This document shows positions 1 to 11,600 of a stretch of DNA of 64,000 bases, piece after piece (the stretch's first letter is position 1; the number at the start of each line of letters is the position of its first letter). The notes beneath the pieces were generated by a model that did not search any database, was not told the origin of the DNA, and was given only the letters and a program-made list of their open reading frames with translations. This DNA is from Tubiluchus corallicola. Lineage: Eukaryota > Priapulida > Priapulimorpha > Priapulimorphida > Tubiluchidae. Made by a program: the position numbers and the translations under genes. Location: NCBI GenBank assembly GCA_030141605.1, contig JAQGDQ010000049.1, positions 372,001 to 436,000 on the forward strand, in the 5' to 3' direction.

Positions 1-349
1 TATGTACCTGTTAATGGTGAGATGGTTAACTTATACGTAATGGATTAATTTACTGTAGTTTAGGTAATAATTAATTTTTGCTTACTCTGTTCTACACTGC
101 TCTTTACTATGTTGATGTCACAACTTATTTGAAGTGTTTCCTCAACACTGAAAGATTTCATTACCTTGTTTCCTCAATACTGAAAGATTTCATTACCTTG
201 TGTTTTTGTTGTTATGCTTTAGCATGTCAAACAACAAATGAATCCTTATTTCCTTTAACTGATACAGGGCCAGTAATTTTCACTAGAAGCCATTGTCAAA
301 TGTATGTAATGTATAAAACAATTTTTATGCTTGCGAAATTCTGTTCCAG
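1..349. other. Intron sequence upstream of first visible CC2D2A exon
   Basis: No coding exon of CC2D2A could be recognised here, although the gene must continue to the left because the first visible exon starts inside the protein. The stretch ends in a splice acceptor (ctgttccag) at 341-349. A two-copy 32-bp tandem duplication lies at 137-200. Confidence 0.5.
137..200. repeat. Two-copy 32-bp tandem duplication
   Basis: Units 137-168 and 169-200 differ at a single base (ctcaacactg versus ctcaatactg). The low divergence suggests a recent slip or unequal exchange. It lies in the presumed CC2D2A intron. Confidence 0.9.
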
Positions 350-601
350 CAATTTCTGCAAATGTTGTGTGGAGATGACGAGGAACACGCTGTTTTACTA
401 TGTAATTTATTCCTACAAATGGGGAAGAAGGCGTGGCTGTGCATCGGCTCTGCTGTACCACAAGGCCGGACATCTTTCGTCCTGACAAAGGAAGAGAATG
501 AGGCACATTGGTTATGGAGTGCAACAAGTGGTGAACACTACAATACCAGAGATAATTATTGCCCTATGCAGGCTATTTGGTGCTTAGTCGATCAAGAAAA
601 T
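350..601 (+). CDS. CC2D2A: CC2D2A visible exon 1
   Basis: 84 codons in phase 0. The reading begins QFLQMLCGDDEEHAVLLC and ends CLVDQEN. The acceptor is ttccag and the donor is gtgaga. The ATG at 362 is internal and is not the start of the gene. Confidence 0.92.
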
Positions 602-3348
602 GTGAGATGTCATTCAAATTTGATTGTGCTGCATTTGTCATTGTGCACGTCACGGAAATGTAATACAAACAAGCTCTCCTTTTACCCTGTGGCGTGAACT
701 TGCAGCTTTTACATTGCAAATGTGATATTTTCAGAATGCAGTTTAAGACTTATTTTAGTTTATTTCAAGCAAAAGCTGATAAGCAGGGTATATTTTTACC
801 TACATTTTTTTGCAAAATTTCCATTATTTGGTTTGTAGATGTTATCATAATACATCACTTTAGTATTCTAGTTTTTTAAACTTTTTGTGAGTGTGCCTCT
901 AGATACTCATTTATTTGCTTCATTTTCCTACAGCTCAATTATGCGCTATACAGCTACAAGTCCGGGAATAATACACTTGTCTAAAGAATTCATATGTAAT
1001 GAAAGTAAGAATTAAGAAAAAGAAATTAGTGTTATTTTATTTGCAAGAAAGTAGTGCAGTTTCTCTCACTTTGCTACAGTCTCTTAAAGTGTAATGCTGC
1101 ATTTACAGTTCCTTAGTTCTAAAACTTGAGAGCTAATCACAGTGCCTTGAAATGTAACTTTCTATTTACATTTTTTTGGTATTAAAGTTTCTGAATTAGC
1201 TAGACTCTTTATATGGTAAATTGCTGTCTGCTGCATATTAATTCTGTTGATGCAGTGAGTTCTTTTACGACTAATTAAACATCTGATTTCAATAGCTACA
1301 CTTCTGTGCTACACACTGTGTGTATTTCAGATATGGGCCAACATTCAGGTGCACGAGCAACCCTCAGAAATGAACTTCAACTTGAACAAGACCAGTAGTT
1401 GGAAACCTTTGTTTAATAAATCTCATCCCAGACCAGCACTCTCAAGTGTTCAGGTAAGTAGAATAGCATTTAGACTATATTTTATTAGACTGGATCAGAC
1501 TTTCTAAGTGAAAAATTGCAAGATCTTATTATTTCTTTGAGCACTTTCAAGCATCTTCTGCAATGGGTTACAATTTATCTATTTGTAACAAGTACAAAAC
1601 TTCTTACAAAAATGAAAATTTTCCTTCTGAATTTTTTTCTGTACATTAGATGTAAGCAGTTATGTTAGCGAAGGAAAAATACAGACTATAAATTTCATTA
1701 CAACGGCTATGGGCTGTATAACGTAATTGTTTTGTATATAACTGAGTTCTATACCTACCGTACTAACATGTCTTACTTTCACTTAATTATATATATTTAT
1801 GTTGTTTATTGATTTGTTTGTATATTTGATGTGCTAGTACCACCAGTGTAAATAAAAATGTTATAGGGGCCCCAAATAACTTTGTAGAGCACCTCTGTGA
1901 CCTTTGACATGAAATTCCTGGTTTTTCTAATTTTTGTGAAGTTGCAATATACTAGGCACTTGTGTATGCTCATTATTAATTAATCAGTAAGATTTTCATG
2001 CTAAATACATGACAGTTTTTTTGTCTTTAGCAACCATGTACATTGTAGGTGGCATCTGTTTCAATGTTTTCAGTTAATCCTGTTCCATTTTCGCATACTT
2101 GTTATTCGTTAAGCTAATAACAAATTACGCAATGCTTGCAATTGAATAATGAAAATTCTTTAATCTTTTCAGCCAGAATCTCTGCATTACATTCAAACAA
2201 GTAAAGATTATGTAAAAGATCTAGAGGAACGCATTGAACGCACGCTGCGAGAGAAGATAATGGAATGGCGTCCACGTCACCTGACTCGGTGGAATCGATA
2301 CTGTACTCAGATTTTCCGGGAAATACTTCCTGGGTACGTTCCCTTCAGCTTACACAAATGCCCAATGACTTCCTGTAAGAAGTAACAGTATAGTCGAAAT
2401 GATTGCTCTTATGTAAAGAATTGAAAAAGCAATCTGTAAAAATTGGTTTAAATGAGCTCGACAATAACTTTACACTAAAGCAAAGCAGAATTAGAACTGA
2501 TCTAATTTATGTCAATATATTGATTGAGATTGAAACCATTTCATGACTTGTTGTTTTCAGTATGGAGCATAGCAAGGGTCAGAATGCTACAGAAGAGCAC
2601 ACGCTGAAACTAAAACCAATTCTGAGTTCTTATCAGGTATACACGAATTTCGATCTTTGTAAAAGGCTTATTGAACTTTAGTTCGTTTAGACCTGGTGCT
2701 TTGGTTCATGCAGTTTGTAATTTGTTGTGAGAATGTGATCACCATTAATTATTGATTTTCCTAAACGACACTGCTGCACTTTACTTTTAAAAAACAATTT
2801 CCTGGATCAAGTAGCAATTTTTGAAGTTCACTGGATCTTGTCTACAGTCAAACCTTGTTATAATTCCTCTTTTATAATGCCAACCTCGCTAAATGCCCAA
2901 GATTTGGAAAAACAATATGTTTATATTTGCATAAACATGTATGTTTTAATGCACCTCGTTATAATGTCAAACTCGCTGTAACTATTTTGAGGAGTCCGAA
3001 AGTGGTTTGACTGTAAATGTTAGACGTTCAGCTGTGTTTCTGTACAGACATCTTTCTATACACACATATACGCTTACCTAACATTCAAATGCTGTCCAAA
3101 ACAAGTGTTTTTTAATTGTTTCCGTTTCACTTGAATCCTTTCACAACACTGTGTTTCAGTTAAGTGGATATCCTCTTCGTATACCATATACTGATATTGC
3201 TACCATAGTGGAATCTGTGGCTTCTACGCGAATGTACGCAATCGAAACCAGTGATGCGGAGTTTGCACTAGCTGTCTACGTTCATCCGTATCCATGCAAC
3301 GTGCTGGCTGTATGGGTTTATGCTGCATCGTTAATCAGAAGGCGTTGA
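350..3348 (+). CDS. CC2D2A: CC2D2A C-terminal part, five exons (5' end outside window)
   Basis: Coiled-coil and C2 domain-containing protein 2A is a component of the MKS/B9 module at the ciliary transition zone. Five exons join in phase to 266 codons ending in TGA. The visible part corresponds to the C-terminal transglutaminase-like region of the human protein: QFLxxLxGDxEEHAVLLCN, then GKKAW, CLVDQENIWANIQ, SSVQPE, EKIMEWRPRHLTRWNRYC, and the ending FALAVYVHPYPxNVLxVW with a terminal SLIRRR. These match the CC2D2A C-terminus motif for motif, including its end. CEP76 shares the fold but lacks this combination. All introns have GT-AG ends. DDX24 converges from the right. The N-terminal coiled coils and C2 domain would lie left of position 1. 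The call rests on recalled family sequence, not a search. Confidence 0.93.
1331..1453 (+). CDS. CC2D2A: CC2D2A visible exon 2
   Basis: 41 codons, phase 0 at both ends, from IWANIQ to LSSVQ. Acceptor tgtatttcag, donor gtaagt. Confidence 0.92.
2173..2333 (+). CDS. CC2D2A: CC2D2A visible exon 3
   Basis: Starts PESLHYIQ and contains the signature EWRPRHLTRWNRYC. It ends in phase 2 at the donor gtacgt and joins the next exon through a glycine codon. Confidence 0.92.
2561..2636 (+). CDS. CC2D2A: CC2D2A visible exon 4
   Basis: Short exon with a charged linker (MEHSKGQN to ILSSYQ), returning to phase 0 at gtatac. Acceptor ttgttttcag. Confidence 0.88.
2845..3013. mobile_element. 169-bp TA-flanked MITE (Tc1/mariner-type)
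   Basis: The left end reads CAGTCAAACC and the right end GGTTTGACTG, a perfect 10-bp terminal inverted repeat. TA dinucleotides flank both sides (2843-2844 and 3014-3015), as expected for a TA target duplication. The interior is AT-rich and non-coding. It sits in the last CC2D2A intron. Confidence 0.82.
3160..3348 (+). CDS. CC2D2A: CC2D2A terminal coding exon
   Basis: Starts LSGYPLRIPYTD and ends with FALAVYVHPYP, VWVYAASLIRRR and TGA. The last residues match the conserved family end, so the stop is genuine. Confidence 0.94.
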   Translation, partial: LSGYPLRIPYTDIATIVESVASTRMYAIETSDAEFALAVYVHPYPCNVLAVWVYAASLIRRR

Positions 3349-4775
3349 TAGAGTACCACAAGCAGAGCATGTTGCTACATCAGTTTACATGTTTGTACTG
3401 TGACTTAAAGTACCAAGTGTGGTTTATCTACCAGTTTTAGTACAGTATTACATCGTTATGGCAAACCTGCTAGGGATTCAGAAAAAACTACTCTGTAACC
3501 GATGTACTCTATAAGCATACACATATTAATCACATGGATATGACTACAAGATGGACAAGCATGTATTATTAATGAGTGTATGAATAATATACAATGTGTG
3601 GCTTCATAGAAGATGTAAAGTACTTTTAGAAGATAGTAAATATCAACTACATTGCATTGTATTCAAATTCAATGAAATGTATTTGGTGACTGGAATGAAC
3701 TAAAAATTGATTAACGTTTCACTTTAAATTGCATGTATATGTTCAGCTGTAAATTTATTTGACATGTTTCAGAAAAGTCAATGAGATTAAAAAGTCAGTC
3801 AAGGCAAAGTACTCAATTAAAACTTATAAATACAGTAATGCATGCGGGCATTGGGCCCAACAAAACTGTAATACGTAATAACCGAGTACATTATATTCTA
3901 ACTAACTAATATCTTTCTAACATCAAATACTGGTTTGTTTTATTTGAAATTCTCATGAGCATCGAAAACTGTCAAGACCGTTTTATTACAGTTCCCGTCC
4001 AAAGAATCCGTCCATACCTGTATATAAATTGTATCACTTTTAAATGAACTATTAGGGACTAAAAATATAATGGGTTCATTTGCAGTTGTTGTGTTGGCTT
4101 GTGCAATTTTTTTTTAAATATGAAATGCAGTCATCAATGTTGTTTTGTAGTTATTTATTTATTATTTTATTTATAAAGTACCTATACACAGCTAATAAAA
4201 TTTTTACAAACTATTATGTTGTTTCCATAATAATATTGTTTCAGTATCAATACTGTATCAGTATCAACACAAATTAATACAAAATTGTGTTGATACATAC
4301 TAAGCTCTTAATTTAGCATGTAGTTTAAGTATTTTACGGTAATTATTACAAGTTCTTCATTGCGCTTACAATGAAGCTTTTAGAGTATCAACAAAGTATC
4401 TAAAAAAGAGAACATCTATAGTTAAGTGAGATTATTTATTACAAAGTTTTTTTGATGACTACTGATTTGGTAGAGAAATGAGCCCAAACGAATAATTCGC
4501 CGTATATTCTCCATTACAGACCTACGATTTATTTCTTATTACGATTTTTTTCTGTGCTCCCAAACTAACCCATAACTTTTACTAAACCGCAATTAGCCAA
4601 AAAAAATAACCACATTGTAAAAAAGTTGCACTCTCTGTGGCAATGTATTGCACACATGGTGTGTTTCTATACCATTTTTGCAACACATTCTGTCGATTAA
4701 CCACATTGCCAATTAGGTGTCTGTCGTTTTTCTCTTCAAATGATCACGTTATGTATTAAATCTCGACATTAGACA
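3349..4775. other. Convergent intergenic region / 3' UTRs
   Basis: This separates the stop codons of CC2D2A (+) and DDX24 (-). It is AT-rich with no exon. Candidate polyadenylation hexamers are AATAAA at 4194-4199 for CC2D2A, and TTTATT on the + strand at 4435-4440 and 4528-4533 for DDX24. Which are used cannot be decided from sequence. Confidence 0.6.
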
Positions 4776-4939
4776 CTAGGTTGTCATTTTTCTTGCTTTC
4801 ATTTTCATCTTTCTCAGTTTCTGCTTTTCTTGGAATTTCCTCGACTTTCTTTTTTTCTGTGCGTCTGCGTGAGCAATTTGTGCAACTAACTTTTGCTGAA
4901 GATTTCGCTCTTTGGCAACAGCAGCAATGGCTGAAGTGT
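4776..4939 (-). CDS. DDX24: DDX24 exon 16, basic C-terminal tail
   Basis: Enters in phase 1 as [18 protein letters not shown] and ends in a run of Lys/Arg ([13 protein letters not shown] to KMTT, stop). Lysine-rich tails are usual in this family. Acceptor gtattacag. Confidence 0.85.
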
Positions 4940-7900
4940 CTGTAATACAAGTGTTAAATTTCAATTATTTTGCTGCTATCATGAATCGAATGACTAAAAA
5001 TTATTTAATATACAACTTTATTAAACAATATTCAAGAACGTTTAACATCTCATAAAAATAAAACAAACATTATTTATGTGTACATGAGGAGCAATATATA
5101 TACACATTAAAAAGCATGATATTTCGACGAAGCAATGCTCTGATTTTACTAAAACCAAACAGATATGAAACAAGTATGATTCAGACTAGCACCAAAAGTA
5201 ATGAGTAATCAGTAAGGAGTAATCATGACAAATTACTTTTCAAAAATAACGAACCCTACACAGATCGTTTAGTGCTCATTACCTAGAAGCAACAAACATT
5301 CGACGCTTTCAAAATTGTACTACTTCTCATGAACTTTCAGAAAAAATAACCTGCTCTCTCACCAAAAATTGTTGGTAAATAACCTGCTCTCTCACCAAAA
5401 ATTGTTGGTAACTGTAATTCACCATGCACTGTAGGATACGACTTCAGGTAGTGTAAGGGAAACACTGACTTCCTAAGAACATCATGAAGCTGCTTCCTGG
5501 CTGACTTGATCTGTTTCCTTGATCTTGCTACCTCATCCGAATCTTTGACGGAGGGTAATCTACACTCAAGTTAATGAACAATTTTCATGGTCAACTTCTC
5601 GGTGACACCACTAAATTAGTATACCATTCATTTACTGACAACATGGCAATGCACTTCTTATTAACGGTAATGATACACATAATTTATTTGTAAAGTGCAT
5701 CAGTCGACAATTATTGTCATTAGATGTGCTATAAAACAGGTCTACAAGTAAGAATGACTGTAATAAAATTTAAGCATACAATAAAATTTCACAATGCAAC
5801 TAATTACACAATATAGTAAAAAGACGGGTTTAAAGACTCATTTTAATGGAAGTTTATTCCATTAATGTGGAGCTACACTGACAAAAGCACACTCATCATA
5901 CAGAATGATGATCCTTTGATGATTGCTGCCCACTAGTGTAAAGAACGTCTAGGAACACAAAAATTGACTAGACTAGTGAGATACGATGTACCAAGGCCAT
6001 ACGAAGATTTAAAAGTAATCAACAATAGTTTGAAAAGAATACGTTATTTAATAGAGAGCCAGTGCAACTCTACTAGAATTGGAGTTACATGATCAAAACG
6101 TCTAGTTTTAGTAACAATTCTAGCAGGTATATTCTGAAGACATTGCAAACAATCAGCTTCATAAGACGGTAAGTGTTGCATGCTGATATGTTAGAAAATA
6201 AGGACATTTTTTTAATATTGCAGCAAAAATGAATATTATTTTCTTGGGGCAACTATAAACATTAGACTCCAGTGGCTGAAAATCAAATTTTCGAATCTAA
6301 AAAAATCAGGAACGTCTGAGGTGAATGGTTAGCGTAGATGCTCACAAAGCACAAGGCTTTGGATTTTATCGTCAGCTGCAGTGCAAAATTTTTCAGACTT
6401 CCTAATTTAGTGATGCTTTTGCGCATCTTTGAATGGGCAAGGCAGTAGCACAGCTGATAAGGAGAGCAATCGCTCCCACGACAACAATTTTAATAATTTC
6501 TTTCATTCATTTCGTGCATTACCTACAGATGACTCATACAAGGTTGCTAAATAAAATTAATATTTAATGAGCAATAAGGATACAATTCATCGTCTAGATC
6601 TATATCCATCGCTTCTGCATTTCGCACAAACCAGTCAGCTTTACTGCTCTGCTTTCGCTGTTGATGCTCTAACTTGTCTAATTGCAGAGCTAGTTTTAAC
6701 CTTTGCTGTACAGCAGGTAAATACTTACTGTCAACTGGGAATGTCGGAAGTACATTCACTACAAAAATACAAGACGAATTTACATAAATTTATTTTAATG
6801 TACAACACATATTAACAACAGTAAAAGCTCTATGGCCACGCACAAGTGTCTTAATTTAAGTACGAGAAAAAAATATTGAGTTAATTATGCAGAGCTATTT
6901 GAGTCAATTACTGACAGTTTTTATGTACGTTTGAATAGGAGCAAGAGGTAGCAGATGTTTTTGAGTCAATTAGGCGATCGAGTCTAACGGCGCCTATTGT
7001 ATAAATGTGGCTATTACCAACTCCAGAAATATAGTTCATAAAATAGTTGTTATTTTAGCCTTTTTCTATTACACTAAATAGATTGTATATAGCACAGCCC
7101 AAAATCTTTCAAACATTATAAATGAGTATTGTTTGTGTGTTTATGTAACTTTGAATAAAGAGATTGTCACCAATACCTTTGTTTAATGTCTTGCACAGTC
7201 TTTTGTAGTACACATTCTCATCTGGACTAATCATGATTAAGCTAAGACCGTCTTGGTGAGCCCTTGCTGTCCGTCCACTACGATGTACATAACTCTGCAA
7301 ATAAATGAAATGTAATTTCATAGAAAAAATATTTCTTGCCATGCTGCAGTCATTAATGAAGTGGAAAAACATTAAACACAAATTTTCGATTTTATTGACG
7401 AATTAGCGCAGTTTACAAAAGACAGGTAATAAAACAAGCAAAGGTGGCTCTTGAATAAGGTGGCTGAAAAACAAGGCTATCCTTCACAAAGAGCTCCAAA
7501 ATTAAAACTAATTAAAACAATAAATCATAATAACAGTATATACCCTAAAACTAAAATGTTTTAATTTGTCTAATATGTCCAGCAGTCATATTTCACAAAT
7601 TTTTTATGCTGCCTATTACAAAAGAATCATCAAGCGTCAAGCCAAAATAACACGTTTTCAACATGGAAGTATTTTAATATACACACTGCCTTACCTCAGA
7701 TGTCTTAGGCACTTGATAATGAATAACATGTTTAACATTGGGTATATCTAAACCTCTGGCTGCTACATCAGTTGCTATGAGAAGTCCATTTTCCTCCACT
7801 AATATAAAAATTTAATGGTAAGGTTATTTACAGACTAGAAGCAAAAAGGAATTTTCAAGCTTACATTGTATTGCTTTTTGAAACATGTTAGGCATTCAAA

Positions 7901-8557
7901 ACAGGTTTAAGAGCATCACCTGTTGATCAAATTATTTGAAAACTAACACATAGCCCACTAGTACTCGCAATAAACGGAGTAGCCTGTACAGACAAAAGTG
8001 CATGTAACTAAGAAACAGGGAAAAGTATTTGACATCCCTTCAGTCACCTAGTGACAATGCTTGTTCTAAAAATGGAAGCATCATTGCATTTGTAAGGGAT
8101 ATTACACTTAAGCTGGATTATAGTCACTTGTCAATCTTACATATGCATTTCTCGTACCTTTTTCAGTTCAATTTAGGTACATCGTTTGCATACAACACAA
8201 CCCAGAAAACGGAAGATCTTGTGTTTGAATCCCAGTGGACATGCAAAATTTTAAAACTTTGTAATTAGTACTGTCTGTGTCTTTGTGATTGTGAACAAAG
8301 AAATCGTCACCAATACCTTTGTTTAATGTCCTGCACAATCTTTTAGAATGTAAATCCCACATGAATTTTTTAAGTTTCTAAAGCTAGAAATTTTTATAGC
8401 TTGAATTGCGACATTTCTGTGTATCTCTTCACATTCAACCTTACTAATTTATTATGCAGACATTTACGCAAACTGTAATACAGTGTGTATATGCCATTTT
8501 CTATGCGTACATTATATCAATTTACTAATGTGTACTGCACCATTCGAGTATGTAATA

Positions 8558-8621
<64 letters not shown>

Positions 8622-11600
8622 GTTACAATATTGGTAATAATAATATTATTAGTATAACTGTTATAATAAAAATATATCTATTGTTGCTTTTCAGATGAGT
8701 TTATTCATTAAATCAAAATGCCCACAATTATTCCTCAAAATGACTGACAACCAATTAAGTATGGATGCAAATTTTGCAAAAATTGCCTTCTACGAGTACA
8801 TTTTCCTGATTTGTTTGCTTGCTGACATTTGTTTCCACACGATTCCATCAACGTGTAGCCAGCATCTGAATAAAAGCAATACAGGCTATTCAGGCAGCAT
8901 ATTGCCATTAACAAAGTAAATAAGTCATGCACAATAGATCATTTCTAATAACTTAGCTATTGTGAGGTGCAATATTCCTATTTAAATGCCTGTACAGTTT
9001 CACTACAGACAGAATGAAATGCACCTGACTACTAATTTCTGTGGCAAAACACCGAGGCAACTTCTCACTGTTTCGTTAATTCTGTGCAGAATAGCAAAAT
9101 GGAAGGTAATGCTTCTGACTACGTGAACACCGGAAACAATACTCTTCAAGTAGCTTTTGATATTTTTTCTATCGTTTTGGGTGTTGCCATCATAATCTTC
9201 AATGTTGTAGTTATCGTGATTATCACCAAGTCGCACAACCTGCACAAGCCGCTCTACTACATTCTGTGTAATCTCTCCATTGCTGATCTCCTAGCCGGAC
9301 TATTCTTAATCATACAAACAACGGCATTCACACTTATGGATCAAAGCAGTAAAAATCTCGTTGCATGCGGAGTTTTATACAATTGTCCAATGCAGTGCAT
9401 CAGTAGCTCTGTATTCTTTTACTTTCTTGCAAGTTTCGAGCGATTCGTTAGCATTGTACATCCATTCCGATATCATACCTTATTCACAGATCGGAAAGTA
9501 AAAATCTACACAGCTTTCCTTTGGGTGTTTTTATTTCTTACGCTCATTAGCAACATTATGTTTTATGTATGGGATGGAAAAATTTTAGATAAATGTCTAT
9601 CAGCTCCTAACGGACTGTTAATGCACACGATAGTAACTTCACTAAAAATCTGGATCCCAATAATGGCAGTTATATTCATCTATATATATGCTATGATTTT
9701 AAAAACAGCTTTAAGGCAGGCACATGAAATACAGATCACCAGCAGGACGTATGACAAGGACTGCCAAGCAGACAATTCTCAGTTTACAGCAAAACTCAAA
9801 CCGATCAAGACTTTAGGAATCTTGGTAGCCATCTTTTATCTAGGCTACGCTCCAAGTGTTGCGTCCACATTTTCATTATACAATCGTGGCGAAACACCTG
9901 TTGTGAATAGGGACAGCTATTATTGGTTTATGCTACCAGCATACTGTAATTCATTAGCAAATGTGTTCATCTATACAGCAAAGTTAGAGGAATTCAGAAG
10001 AGAGATCAAGAAAAACTTGCGATTTTAATGCAAACTTGTACAGCAGCAAAATAAAAACTAAGACAAGATACGAGAAAAATGGTAATACTGTAATATGTAA
10101 ATACTGTAATATTTACTGTAATAATGCAATGTTTACTGTAATATTGTAATACTGACTGTAATACTACAACATTTACAGTAATACTGTAACTGAATGTTTT
10201 GTTTTTAAAATGAAATGATTATTTTGTATTTTGTATTGTGTATTAACTATGGGATTATATATGGAGGTCACATCAGCGACAGCGGTTCATTGGACAGCTT
10301 CATCAGAAGCACAACACTTGCATCAATGTCAAACTGGGTACTTACTTGCTAAGTGAAAAATGAGAAAAATCACATGTAGGCCTATCTTTTGCTTATGCAC
10401 GGTGTATAATGTGCATTTTAATTGAATTGCTAAATTGTTTTGCAGTTAAATTGGTAGGTTTGTAATCGTGAACGCTAGTGCTTTTACTGATGAAATGGAA
10501 ATGGGTCTTACAATTAATACAAGCCTAACATTTTAGTGCCATAAATATTTGTGAATATTTTGCTGCTACTCCGTATACAAGTCTTAAATGAGATACAGCA
10601 GTACAAATTTACTACATTTAAGTTACCAGTACTCCAAAAAAGCAGAAATAAGTAAACTAAACTTTAATCACAAATTATAATCTCTAAAATGTAACTTTTT
10701 GCAGCGATGAATGCTTATGACTTTTCGACCTGGCAGATTCGTCTGGACAAAATCATTTATGCCTCAAAAACAAGTTTCCTGACATTCATTAGAGTTTTTA
10801 ACATGAGTGAGAATTTTATTACCTTGAAAACGTTCAATGTTTTTCAACCGTTGCCGTTGATGCATGGATGCATGTAAAGGTCGAGGATTACACTGCAGTA
10901 AACTGAACACTGCCGTCAGCCGCCGCACACAGTCTATACTGTTACAAAACACTAATGTCCGACCTCGATATCGAAGTATGAAATAGTACATAAAGAGATC
11001 CTAAAAGTAGAATAAAATTAACTAACAAAAAAGCACTCATTTTCAAAATCACACTCGTCAACTTTTCATTCTGACAACAAGTGCATGCAGGCATCATCAC
11101 TGCAACATCAGCTTCCAAGGTAAAAATGAGCAATTACAATAAAAAAAGCCACAAATGTCACATTTATTATCATTTAAAAAGCTAAACGTCAAATAGGTTA
11201 GGCAAGTGATTTTTTTATATTTGTAGATTAGAAATTGTAAAAACTCGATGAAATATGGTCCACAAGTTTACACAACTAATCAGACAGTTTATCTAATTTA
11301 TATAGGTATGTGCATGAATAATCGATTATTTGAAGCTTCGAACATTTTTTACTACTCGATTATCCTATGTACACTGTACTGACTACATGCTGAATGCAGC
11401 CCTAAAGTTTGGCATTAAGAAAGCATCATGGTCCCGATAAAAACAATCCGCTGTCTTTGTTGCCATGGGGAAAAACAGTCATTCCACTGTCAGCTTATTG
11501 CCCTAGGTAATTCACTAGGAACAGCCTTAATTAGTTGTCCTTAGTTTAATTAGCTTCAAAGCACTTAGAACTTGGTATGGTAATATTTTGAAAAACTAAT

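Noticed and set aside
78-485. 135-codon open frame at the left edge
   Set aside because: It overlaps the CC2D2A exon in another frame, shows random composition and spans an intron boundary.
350-3348. CEP76 instead of CC2D2A
   Set aside because: Both share the transglutaminase-like fold, but the RPRHLTRWNRYC block and the HPYP...SLIRRR ending are CC2D2A features.
8483-8698. Poly-asparagine frame
   Set aside because: Translation of an (AAT)n microsatellite.
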